Both the position numbers and the translations under genes were made by a program. From positions 12,466 to 33,064 of the forward strand of contig DKCJ01000010.1 in the NCBI GenBank assembly GCA_002451465.1: a DNA stretch of 20,599 nucleotides, given 5' to 3'. This DNA comes from Caryophanales bacterium UBA6877 (lineage in GTDB: Bacteria; Bacillota_I; Bacilli_A; RFN20; CAG-826). The notes under the pieces were generated by a model. The model was not told the origin of the DNA and made no database searches. It was given only the letters and a program-made list of their open reading frames with translations. This document shows, one piece after another, positions 13,628-20,599 of the stretch. How positions within the stretch are numbered: the first letter of the stretch is position 1; every line of letters starts with the position of its first letter.

Positions 13628-15874
13628 TTAAATAGTTTTGTGGCAAGTTCTTGAAATAACATCGAGTTGTTGTTCACGCGTTAAATCAATAAATTTAACA
13701 GCATAACCACTAACTCTTATAGTAAAGTTAGCGTATTCTTCTTTTTCAGGATGTTCCATTGCATCAATTAATTTTTCAGTACCAAATACATTAACATTTA
13801 AGTGATGTGCACCTTGGGCGAAATATCCATCTAGTATATTAACTAAATTCTTAACTCTTTCATGTAAAGAGTGACCTAAAGCATCTGGAGAAATTGTTTG
13901 AGTATTAGAAATTCCATCTAGAGCATATTCATAAGGAAGTTTTGCTACACTATTTAAAGAAGCAAGTAAACCACTCTTTTCAGCTCCATATGATGGATTG
14001 GCTCCTGGAGAAAGAGGTTCACCTTTTTTACGACCATCTGGTAAAGTTCCAGTTGCTTTTCCATAAACAACATTAGAAGTAATAGTTAAAATTGAAGTTG
14101 TTGGTTCAGAATTTCTATATGTTGGATTCTTTTTAACTTTATCAATGAAGGTTTTTAATAACTTAACCGCAATTTCATCTGCGCGATCATCATCGTTTCC
14201 ATAACGAGGGAAATCACCTTCAATTTCAAAATCAGTAGCAAGACCATCATCATCTCTTATTACTTTAACTTTAGCATATTTAATAGCACTTAATGAATCG
14301 ACAACATGACTAAATCCTGCAATACCTGTTGCAAATGTTCTTCTTACATCCGTATCAATTAAAGCCATTTCAGCTGCTTCATAATAATATTTATCATGCA
14401 TATAATGAATTAAGTTAAGAGCATTAACATAAAGTTTTGCTAACCAATCCATCATAACATCATATTTTGCAATAACTTCATCATAATTTAAATATTCACT
14501 AGTAATTGGTGTATATGATGGACCTACTTGCATTTTAGAAATTTCATCTTTTCCACCATTTATTGCATATAATAAACATTTAGCAAGATTAGCTCTTGCA
14601 CCAAAGAATTGCATTTCTTTACCAGTTTGTGTTGCACTTACACAACAACAAATAGAATAATCATCACCCCAAATTGGTCTCATAACGTCATCATTTTCAT
14701 ATTGAATAGATGAAGTGTTAATTGAGATCATACTTGCGTATTTTTTAAATTTCTCACTTAAACGAGGTGAATATAAAACTGTTAAATTTGGTTCTGGAGA
14801 AGGTCCCATATTTTCAAGAGTATGTAAGAAACGGAAATCGTTTTTAGTAACCATATCTCTTCCATCAACTCCAAGTCCTCCAACTTCTAAAGTAGCCCAA
14901 ACTGGATCACCTGAAAATAAGGCATTGTATGATGGGATTCTTGCAAATTTAACCATTCTAAACTTAAGAACGATTTGATCAACTAATTCTTGAGCTTCTT
15001 CTTCAGTTAAAGTACCTTCTTTTAAATCTCTTTCAATATAAATATCAAGGAAGGTAGAAATTCTACCAACTGACATAGCTGCACCATTTTGAGTTTTAAT
15101 TGCTGCTAAATAACCAAAATATAACCATTGGAAAGCTTCTTTAGCGTTTTTTGCAGGTTTTGATATATCAAAACCATAACTTTCAGCCATAACTTTCATT
15201 TCTTTTAAGGCTTTAATTTGATCAGCAATCTCTTCTCTTACTCTTATAATGTCTTCACGCATTACGCCACATTCGTGTTCTAATAAATCTTCTTCTTTTT
15301 TCTTAATTAAAAAATCAATTCCATAAAGAGCAATACGACGATAATCACCAACAATTCTACCTCGACCATAAGTATCTGGAAGACCAGTTATAATTTTATT
15401 ATGTCTTGCTAACTTAATTTCATTTGTATAAACATCAAAAACACCTTGGTTATGTGTTTTATGATATTTTGTAAATATCGTATGAAATTCTTCATTTGGT
15501 GTATATCCATAAGTTTTAAGAGCGTCTTCAGCCATTTTTATACCACCATATGGCATAAAAGCTCTTTTTAAAGGTTTATCAGTTTGTAAACCAACTACTT
15601 TTTCTAAACTTTTATCATCAGTTATATAACTTGCTCCATAGGAAGTAATACCTGAAACTACATTAGTTTCCATATCTAAAACGCCACCTTTTTCTCTTTC
15701 GAGTTTTTGTAAACGTTTTATCTCATTCCAAAGAGTAGTTGTAGCTTTTGTAGGTCCTTTTAAAAAGCTTTCATCCCCTTCATAAGGAGTATAATTTTTT
15801 TGAATAAAATCTCTTACATTAATGTCGCTGGTCCAATGACCCGCATTAAATTCTCGCCATTCGTTTTTTAACAT
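13628..15874 (-). CDS. pflB: Formate C-acetyltransferase (pyruvate formate-lyase)
   Basis: A 748-aa glycyl-radical enzyme converting pyruvate and CoA to acetyl-CoA and formate without oxygen. The active-site cysteines are in SICCCVSATQTGK (C410 and C411, with an extra cysteine at 409), and the C-terminal glycyl-radical motif is RVSGYAVKF (G723). The N-terminus (EWREFNAGHWTSDINVRDFI) and the length match the family. Upstream is AAAGGAAAC as ribosome-binding site and a good -35/-10 promoter. pflA follows after 3 bp. It indicates anaerobic mixed-acid fermentation as the central energy route; formate can also feed one-carbon metabolism. Confidence 0.98.
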   Translation of the reverse strand: MLKNEWREFNAGHWTSDINVRDFIQKNYTPYEGDESFLKGPTKATTTLWNEIKRLQKLEREKGGVLDMETNVVSGITSYGASYITDDKSLEKVVGLQTDKPLKRAFMPYGGIKMAEDALKTYGYTPNEEFHTIFTKYHKTHNQGVFDVYTNEIKLARHNKIITGLPDTYGRGRIVGDYRRIALYGIDFLIKKKEEDLLEHECGVMREDIIRVREEIADQIKALKEMKVMAESYGFDISKPAKNAKEAFQWLYFGYLAAIKTQNGAAMSVGRISTFLDIYIERDLKEGTLTEEEAQELVDQIVLKFRMVKFARIPSYNALFSGDPVWATLEVGGLGVDGRDMVTKNDFRFLHTLENMGPSPEPNLTVLYSPRLSEKFKKYASMISINTSSIQYENDDVMRPIWGDDYSICCCVSATQTGKEMQFFGARANLAKCLLYAINGGKDEISKMQVGPSYTPITSEYLNYDEVIAKYDVMMDWLAKLYVNALNLIHYMHDKYYYEAAEMALIDTDVRRTFATGIAGFSHVVDSLSAIKYAKVKVIRDDDGLATDFEIEGDFPRYGNDDDRADEIAVKLLKTFIDKVKKNPTYRNSEPTTSILTITSNVVYGKATGTLPDGRKKGEPLSPGANPSYGAEKSGLLASLNSVAKLPYEYALDGISNTQTISPDALGHSLHERVKNLVNILDGYFAQGAHHLNVNVFGTEKLIDAMEHPEKEEYANFTIRVSGYAVKFIDLTREQQLDVISRTCHKTI

Positions 15875-15902
15875 TGTTTCTGTTTCCTTTCAATACTTGA
15901 TA

Positions 15903-15931
15903 ATCTTACTTGTAGATTTTTTTAGTGTCAA
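15903..15931 (-). promoter_or_regulatory. Sigma-A promoter of the pflB-pflA operon
   Basis: On the minus strand, a perfect TTGACA (15926-15931) is separated by 17 nt from TAAGAT (15903-15908). Initiation would fall near 15896, about 22 nt before the ATG. An almost purely A/T stretch lies upstream and could act as an UP element. No convincing Rex or Fnr palindrome was found. Confidence 0.75.
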
Positions 15932-16105
15932 TTTAAATGCTTTATAAAAATTAAACAAAATAAATAAACATTAAATAAATATAATTATTTTTTAATAATT
16001 TTAATTATTAATTATTTAATTAAAATAAAAAATTATTTATTTTGTGTCTAAAGCATAAAAATTAAATATTTATTTTTTAATGTTAATTTTTAATACAAAA
16101 AATAT
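15932..16105. other. A/T-only intergenic stretch between pflB and nadE
   Basis: This segment is almost entirely A and T and holds no ORF or RNA gene that I can support. Short A/T palindromes occur (for example AATAATTTTAATTATT around 15998-16013), but none has a GC-containing stem, so a terminator for nadE cannot be assigned with confidence. Confidence 0.5.
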
Positions 16106-17998
16106 TTATTCTTTATTAATAAAGTTATTTAAACTTGTATCGCTTGATAAACGTAAATCACCACGTGGTGACAAATTAATCGAACCAACTTTAACGCCAT
16201 CTGGTAAACAAGATCTTTTAAATTGATTTTTAAAGAATCGTTTAAAGAATAAATCTAAGGTTTTTTTAATATATTCACTAGAATAATTTTTAAAGGCAAT
16301 CTTAGCTAGTTCAAATAATTTTTCTTTTGAAAAAGAATTCTTCATAAAGTTATATAAGAAGAAATCATGAAGTTCATATTTCCCAATGATTGATTCTGTA
16401 ACTTGTTTTATAGAATTATCATTTGATGGGATGAGTTCTGGAGAAATTGGTGTATTTAAAATAGATAATAATACTTTTTCTAGTTTAGGATTTATTTTAA
16501 TATATGCCCTTATTAAGTCTTGGACTAAGGTCTTAGGAATTGATGAATTTACGCCATACATTGACATATGGTCGCCATTATATGTTGCAAATCCTAAAGC
16601 AAGTTCTGATAAATCACCAGTTCCTACAACAATACCATTTATTTTATTTGCTAAATTCATTAAATATTCAGTTCTTGTTCTTGCTTGAACATTTTCATAA
16701 GTAACGTCATATGTCGTTTCATCATGATTTAAACCCTTTAAAAATGTTAAACAAGTATCTTTAATATTAATTTCAAGATAAGTAACTCCAAGTTTATTAA
16801 TCAATTCTTTAGCATTATTAAATGTTAAACTGGTGGTTCCAAAAGCTGGTAAAGAAACAGCATATATATCTTTTAAATCTAGATTTAATTTTTTAAATGC
16901 TTCAACTGAAACAAGTAAAGCTAATGTCGAATCAAGACCACCTGATACACCAATTACTACTTTTTTACAATTTATTTTCTTTAAACGAGTAAGTAAACCT
17001 CTAGCTTGTAAGTCAATTATCTCAAATGCACGTTCTTCTCTTTTATTTAAATCTTTTAAAATAAATGGATGTCCATCATAAGTCTTAGGTAATAAACTAA
17101 ATTCAAAAGAATTATTAAGATCAATAAATCTTACACTTTTAGTATCACCTTCAAAAGTCGATTTAAATTTTAAACGTTGAGCTTTAATTACATCGAAATC
17201 AACGATTGCCGTTGTTAAACCTAAATAGTTATTTTTATTTTCAATTACTTTTCCATCATAGGCGATAATTTGTTGACCAGAAAATACTAAATCTTGACTA
17301 GATTCACCTAGACCAGATGATGAATAAACATAACAAACATAATTTTTAGCAGATTGCATTTTAACTAAATCAGTACGATATGCACTTTTTTGAATAATTT
17401 CATTACTAGCTGATAAATTTAAAATACAATTAGCACCATTTAAAGAGTAATTGTTACTAGGCGAGTTAATAACCCACAAATCTTCACAAATTTCGATTGC
17501 AACCTTCACTTCTCCTAAATCAAAAATTAAATCATTTCCAAATGGAAAAACTTCATCATTTATTTTTACTTCATTAAAATTTGCATCCCGCACGGAATTA
17601 AACCAACGTTTTTCATAAAATTCATTATAATTTGGTAAAAAAGTTTTCCCTACAATACCAACTAATTTATGGTTAAAAAATACATAACTAACTGAAAAAA
17701 CTTTATCTAAATATAAAAGTGGTCCACCAACACTTACTAAGATATCATCACTAACATTCTTAGCAATTTCTTTTAATTGTGAATTTATTTCTTCTTGAAA
17801 CTCAAAATGATAAAAAAGATCTTGAGACGTATAAGAAGTTAATGAAAGTTCAGGAAAAGTTAAAATTCTTACTTCTTCTTTAATAGCTTCTTTAATTAAT
17901 TTAATAATATTTTGAGTATTACCTTTTATATCACCAATAGATAGTTCAAAATTCGCAGTTCCAACTTTATAAAAGCCATATTTAGATTTCATTTTCAT
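16106..17998 (-). CDS. nadE: Glutamine-dependent NAD+ synthetase
   Basis: A 630-aa two-domain enzyme making NAD+ from nicotinate adenine dinucleotide, ATP and glutamine. The N-terminal nitrilase-type glutaminase carries the catalytic triad E50 (FPELSLTSYT), K118 (GKTFLPNY) and C171 (EICEDLW). The C-terminal synthetase has the PP-loop GVSGGLDS (350-357), then TGDLSELALGFATYNGDH and YGVNSSIPKTLV, which contact the NaAD and ATP. The glutaminase domain means it can use glutamine rather than free ammonia. The first ATG overlaps nadD by 17 bp; a second in-frame ATG at 17992 is better spaced from the AAAGGAGA ribosome-binding site and may be the real start, two residues shorter. It is the last gene of the pncB-nadD-nadE operon. 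Confidence 0.96.
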   Translation of the reverse strand: MKMKSKYGFYKVGTANFELSIGDIKGNTQNIIKLIKEAIKEEVRILTFPELSLTSYTSQDLFYHFEFQEEINSQLKEIAKNVSDDILVSVGGPLLYLDKVFSVSYVFFNHKLVGIVGKTFLPNYNEFYEKRWFNSVRDANFNEVKINDEVFPFGNDLIFDLGEVKVAIEICEDLWVINSPSNNYSLNGANCILNLSASNEIIQKSAYRTDLVKMQSAKNYVCYVYSSSGLGESSQDLVFSGQQIIAYDGKVIENKNNYLGLTTAIVDFDVIKAQRLKFKSTFEGDTKSVRFIDLNNSFEFSLLPKTYDGHPFILKDLNKREERAFEIIDLQARGLLTRLKKINCKKVVIGVSGGLDSTLALLVSVEAFKKLNLDLKDIYAVSLPAFGTTSLTFNNAKELINKLGVTYLEINIKDTCLTFLKGLNHDETTYDVTYENVQARTRTEYLMNLANKINGIVVGTGDLSELALGFATYNGDHMSMYGVNSSIPKTLVQDLIRAYIKINPKLEKVLLSILNTPISPELIPSNDNSIKQVTESIIGKYELHDFFLYNFMKNSFSKEKLFELAKIAFKNYSSEYIKKTLDLFFKRFFKNQFKRSCLPDGVKVGSINLSPRGDLRLSSDTSLNNFINKE

Positions 17999-18608
17999 TT
18001 TCTCCTTTTACAAGTATTTCAGTTATTTCTTTTCCACAATATTTTAACACTAAATCATATCTTTTTTCTCTTAAAGCTTTTCTTACTTTTGTAGCTGAAA
18101 AATCTTCAATATTTATTGAAGGGGTTAAAAAATAAAAACTATTTCGATATTCATGTAAATAAGTTTCTTTATTAAATTCACTTATTGGATCTAAATTATT
18201 TCGTTTAAAAACAATAAATTTAAATTCTTGTAATAAATCTTTATATCTATACCATGTGTTAAGTTCACTTAATTTTTCAACTCCACACACAAAATAAATT
18301 TCATTTGCAGAATATTTATTTTTTAAATAATTTAAACTCTCATAAGTTTTATTTGTTATTTGCTCAAGCTCACATTTTTCCACTATAAAATTATTTTCTT
18401 TAGAAAGTTTATCTAAAATTTTTAAGCGTAAATCTTGTGATAAAATTTCATCATCACTAAATTTCTTCCATGAGTGCATAAAAGAAATATTTGCTGGTAA
18501 TAAAATTTTAATTGAGCTATCAATAAGTTTACTTGCCTCATTTAAAATCTCTAAATGTGCTAAAGTTAGCGGATTAAAAGCCCCACCTAGGACAACAAGC
18601 TTATTCAT
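17982..18608 (-). CDS. nadD: Nicotinate-nucleotide adenylyltransferase
   Basis: A 208-aa nucleotidyltransferase converting nicotinate mononucleotide and ATP to nicotinate adenine dinucleotide. The N-terminal signature LGGAFNPLTLAHL (7-19) is the GGxFxPxHxxH motif in its T-x-x-H form (T15, H18), and the C-terminal SATKVR (171-176) corresponds to the ISSTxxR nucleotide-binding motif. The length is normal for NadD. It overlaps pncB by 8 bp and nadE by 17 bp, so the three products are translationally coupled. The Thr in place of the first His is a known variant in this superfamily. Confidence 0.93.
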   Translation of the reverse strand: MNKLVVLGGAFNPLTLAHLEILNEASKLIDSSIKILLPANISFMHSWKKFSDDEILSQDLRLKILDKLSKENNFIVEKCELEQITNKTYESLNYLKNKYSANEIYFVCGVEKLSELNTWYRYKDLLQEFKFIVFKRNNLDPISEFNKETYLHEYRNSFYFLTPSINIEDFSATKVRKALREKRYDLVLKYCGKEITEILVKGENENEI

Positions 18609-20034
18609 TTTTCATGAGTCTCACTTTTACGTCTTTTAGTTTAGGAGAGAAATCTAGGTAATGTAAATGTGGATAATATAAACGAGTTTCTTCTTCCCAT
18701 AATTCATTATCAATTTGATAATTAACATAATCTCTTATCTCATCTAAACTTGGACGTTTATAAACTAATTCACCATTTTTAAAAATCTCTACATGCATTT
18801 TTTTAAGTTCACAACCCTCTAAATAAAGATTTTCTTTATATAACTTATTTGAATCATATATATGGTATGGTTTTGTTAAATCAACTTCTTCACCTTTAAG
18901 GGTTAATAAATCAGCAATAGCTTTACCATTTTTAAAAACTCTATAAACTTCTTTAAACCCTGGATTAGTAATTTTTTCAACTGTATTAGATAATTTTATT
19001 CTTGGTATAAATTCGTTATTTTCTTCAATAGCAACTAATTTATAAACTCCACCAAAAACAGGATTTGGTTTACCAGTCATTAAATTTTCTCCAACACCAA
19101 ATGCATCAATTTTTGCTCCTTGTTGTAATAATGAATTAATTTTAAATTCATCTAAAGCATTTGATACAAAAATTTTAGTTTTTTCTAAATGATTTTCATC
19201 TAATATTCTTCTAACTTCTTTAGAAAGATAGGCTAAATCTCCAGAATCTATTCTTACTCCTTTTAAATAAGAACCATGTTTCACAAGATAATCATTATTA
19301 ACTTTAATTGCATTAACTAAACCTGATTTTAAAACATCATATGTATCAATAAGTAAAACTGCATTATCAGGATACGTTTTAGAATAAGCTAAAAAAGCCT
19401 CATATTCACTATCAAAAGCCATAACCCAAGAGTGAGCCATTGTTCCAGAACATGGAATATTAAATAATTTACTAGCTAAAACATTTGAAGTAGATCCAAC
19501 TCCTCCAATATAAGCCGCTCTTGCCCCATATATAGCCGCTGCATAATTATGTGCTCTTCTTGCACCAAAATCAGAAACTATACGGTCTTTTGCCGCTAAA
19601 GTTATACGTTTAGCTTTTGTAGCAATTAAAGAAGAATGATTAAAAACAAGTAACAACATTGTTTCTAATAATTGACACTCAATTAATGAACCGCAAACTG
19701 TAATAATAGGTTCATTTGGATAAATAATTGAACCTTCTTTAAAGGCATATATATCAGCATGAAATTTAAAATTCTTTAAATAATTAAGAAATTCTTTTGA
19801 AAAACAATTAAGACTTTCTAAATATTTAATGTCATCATCATTAAATTTTAAATCTAAAAGATAATCAATAATTTGGTCTAAACCTGCAAAAATTGCGTAA
19901 CTTGCATCATCGGAATTCATTCTAAAAAAGACATCAAAAACTGCTTTTTGTTCACTTTTATGATGTTCAAAAAAGCCATTAGCCATAGTTAATTCATAAA
20001 AATCCATGAGCATAGTTAAATTTAAATTTCTCAT
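18601..20034 (-). CDS. pncB: Nicotinate phosphoribosyltransferase
   Basis: A 477-aa enzyme that couples nicotinate with PRPP, with ATP hydrolysis, to give nicotinate mononucleotide, the entry step of the Preiss-Handler salvage route. Family signatures include LTMLMDFYELTMANGFF at the N-terminus, FGARRAHNYAAAIYGARAA, CSGTMAHSWVMAF with H201, the residue that is phosphorylated in the family, and the PRPP-site motif VRIDSGDLAYL. The length fits Firmicutes PncB. An AAAAAAGGATT ribosome-binding region precedes the ATG. First gene of the operon; the next gene starts inside its 3' end. No de novo NAD genes are in view, though the window is too small to exclude them. Confidence 0.96.
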   Translation of the reverse strand: MRNLNLTMLMDFYELTMANGFFEHHKSEQKAVFDVFFRMNSDDASYAIFAGLDQIIDYLLDLKFNDDDIKYLESLNCFSKEFLNYLKNFKFHADIYAFKEGSIIYPNEPIITVCGSLIECQLLETMLLLVFNHSSLIATKAKRITLAAKDRIVSDFGARRAHNYAAAIYGARAAYIGGVGSTSNVLASKLFNIPCSGTMAHSWVMAFDSEYEAFLAYSKTYPDNAVLLIDTYDVLKSGLVNAIKVNNDYLVKHGSYLKGVRIDSGDLAYLSKEVRRILDENHLEKTKIFVSNALDEFKINSLLQQGAKIDAFGVGENLMTGKPNPVFGGVYKLVAIEENNEFIPRIKLSNTVEKITNPGFKEVYRVFKNGKAIADLLTLKGEEVDLTKPYHIYDSNKLYKENLYLEGCELKKMHVEIFKNGELVYKRPSLDEIRDYVNYQIDNELWEEETRLYYPHLHYLDFSPKLKDVKVRLMKNE

Positions 20035-20056
20035 AACATAATCCTTTTTTGTTTTT

Positions 20057-20085
20057 ATTATAATAACAATATTATTATTTACTTA
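20057..20085 (-). promoter_or_regulatory. Promoter of the pncB-nadD-nadE operon
   Basis: The minus strand has a perfect TATAAT (20057-20062) about 23 nt before the pncB start, with a poor -35 (TAAGTA) at 17 nt spacing. The -10 is embedded in a 12-bp palindrome TTATTATAATAA (20055-20066), which could be an operator or just A/T coincidence. Confidence 0.55.
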
Positions 20086-20202
20086 ACGAACAAAAAGTCA
20101 AATCAAAATATATTTAAAATAAATGATATTCAAAAAATTAACATTTAATTTGATTCTTAATATTCTTTAGAACATTTTTTATGTACAAGCATATTCAATA
20201 AT

Positions 20203-20229
20203 AAAAATTGATGTGGATTACCACATCAA
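20203..20229 (-). terminator. Intrinsic terminator downstream of tRNA-Thr
   Basis: On the minus strand, TTGATGTGG, a TAAT loop and CCACATCAA (stem arms 20221-20229 and 20208-20216) form a 9-bp stem followed by a T-run (20203-20207). It lies 15 bp after the tRNA 3' end and separates the tRNA from the NAD operon. Confidence 0.85.
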
Positions 20230-20244
20230 ACGAACTTTCAATAT

Positions 20245-20320
20245 TGGTGCCGACTATAAGATTCGAACTTACGACCTACTCATTACGAATGAGTTGCTCT
20301 ACCAACTAAGCTAAGTCGGC
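20245..20320 (-). tRNA. tRNA-Thr (anticodon CGT)
   Basis: A 76-nt cloverleaf on the minus strand with encoded CCA. The acceptor stem is GCCGACT/AGTCGGC with discriminator A; the D stem is GCTT/GAGC with loop AGTTGGTA; the anticodon stem is ACTCA/TGAGT around TTCGTAA, giving anticodon CGT, which reads ACG; the T stem is GTAAG/CTTAT with loop TTCGAAT. The overall sequence closely follows E. coli tRNA-Thr (GCCGACTTAGCT...). CGT reads only ACG, so another Thr tRNA must exist elsewhere. Confidence 0.96.
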
Positions 20321-20329
20321 ACTGAAAAA

Positions 20330-20358
20330 ATTATACTTTAAATTATTTAATATATAAA
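20330..20358 (-). promoter_or_regulatory. Promoter of tRNA-Thr
   Basis: On the minus strand, TATAAT (20330-20335) is preceded at 17 nt by TTTATA (20353-20358). Initiation would fall near 20323, a few nt before the tRNA 5' end at 20320. Confidence 0.6.
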
Positions 20359-20374
20359 TTGTTTTCTTTTAAAT

Positions 20375-20599
20375 TTACTTTCCTTTATGAGGAATAATAG
20401 TCCAAGTTGAACGTTTCTTTTTGGAAAATAATCCTTCAAAAAAGGAAAATACAAAATCAAAAACCCATAAAATATAAGTAAAACCACATAATAAATTCTT
20501 CTTAAAACTAAATTTAAATTTTTTACGATTTAATATAAGTACTATAAATGTTGAAATAACTCCAACAAAATATAATATTCCTAATGGTATTAAACTGTA
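20375..20599 (-). CDS. C-terminal 74 residues of a membrane protein, cut by the window edge
   Basis: The frame is open from the right edge and ends at TAA (20375-20377). The fragment has a hydrophobic helix (LIPLGILYFVGVISTFIVLI), a basic loop (NRKKFKFSFKKN), a second hydrophobic stretch (LLCGFTYILWVFDFVFSFF), and a basic tail ending KKKRSTWTIIPHKGK, which would be cytoplasmic by the positive-inside rule. Two terminal helices with a basic Trp-containing tail are seen at the end of membrane glycosyltransferase 2 family proteins, a weak and unconfirmed match. The start and catalytic part lie outside the window. Confidence 0.6.
   Translation of the reverse strand, partial: YSLIPLGILYFVGVISTFIVLILNRKKFKFSFKKNLLCGFTYILWVFDFVFSFFEGLFSKKKRSTWTIIPHKGK

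Noticed and set aside
15932..16000. Rex or Fnr operator upstream of pflB
   Set aside because: No TTGTTAAnnnnTTAACAA-like or TTGATnnnnATCAA-like palindrome is present near the promoter.
15998..16013. A/T palindrome AATAATTTTAATTATT as a terminator for nadE
   Set aside because: The stem has no G or C and would be too weak; such palindromes are expected by chance in this A/T-only stretch.
13379..17081. Plus-strand open frames opposite pflA, pflB and nadE
   Set aside because: They are shadows of clearly recognised enzymes, with no start signals or recognisable protein features.
20055..20066. The palindrome TTATTATAATAA as a NAD-responsive operator
   Set aside because: It has only A and T, coincides with the -10 box, and does not resemble a regulator site I can name; kept only as a note on the promoter.

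Overview
The window looks like a chromosomal segment from a very AT-rich, low-GC Gram-positive bacterium, probably a fermentative, host-associated Bacilli/Erysipelotrichia/Mollicutes-like lineage. This rests on the base composition, the sigma-A type promoters (several with extended -10 boxes), a typical lipobox lipoprotein, pyruvate formate-lyase fermentation and reliance on nicotinate salvage. TGA is used as a stop (cas2, pflA, the 1016-aa helicase) and Trp is encoded by TGG, so the standard bacterial code applies and this is not a TGA=Trp mycoplasma. I cannot name the species from sequence alone.

Positions 1-6470 hold a complete type II-A CRISPR-Cas module. On the minus strand the order is cas9 - cas1 - cas2 - csn2 - leader - first repeat; the array is cut off by the left edge of the window after 20 nt of the first repeat. 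A tracrRNA gene with its own perfect -10 box lies just upstream of cas9 and is transcribed divergently, on the plus strand. Its anti-repeat (6405-6425) pairs with the truncated repeat at 1-20, about 6.4 kb away, so the array, the tracrRNA and Cas9 form one system. The visible tracrRNA is unusually compact: anti-repeat, a 4-bp nexus stem-loop and one terminator hairpin.

Positions 6514-11643 (minus strand) hold two large helicase/nuclease genes that extend the defence neighbourhood. One is a DUF2075-type (Schlafen-group-3-like, possibly Nhi-like) PD-(D/E)XK nuclease-helicase broken by a single in-frame TAA between its Walker A and Walker B motifs. The other is an intact 1016-aa protein with a probable WYL-like N-terminal domain, a Upf1/Dna2-like SF1 helicase core and a C-terminal DUF2726-like nuclease domain. 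The second is the best candidate for an incompletely described defence protein here.

Positions 11644-12900 hold a plus-strand lipoprotein of unknown function behind an extended -10 promoter and a roughly 130-nt leader. It converges on the pfl operon at a shared bidirectional terminator that overlaps the last codons of pflA.

Positions 12887-20034 are core metabolism on the minus strand. pflB-pflA (pyruvate formate-lyase and its radical-SAM activase) lie behind a consensus-like TTGACA promoter. pncB-nadD-nadE, an overlapping three-gene operon, carries out all three steps from nicotinate to NAD+. Beyond it are a rho-independent terminator, a tRNA-Thr(CGT) gene with its own promoter, and the C-terminus of a membrane protein cut by the right edge.
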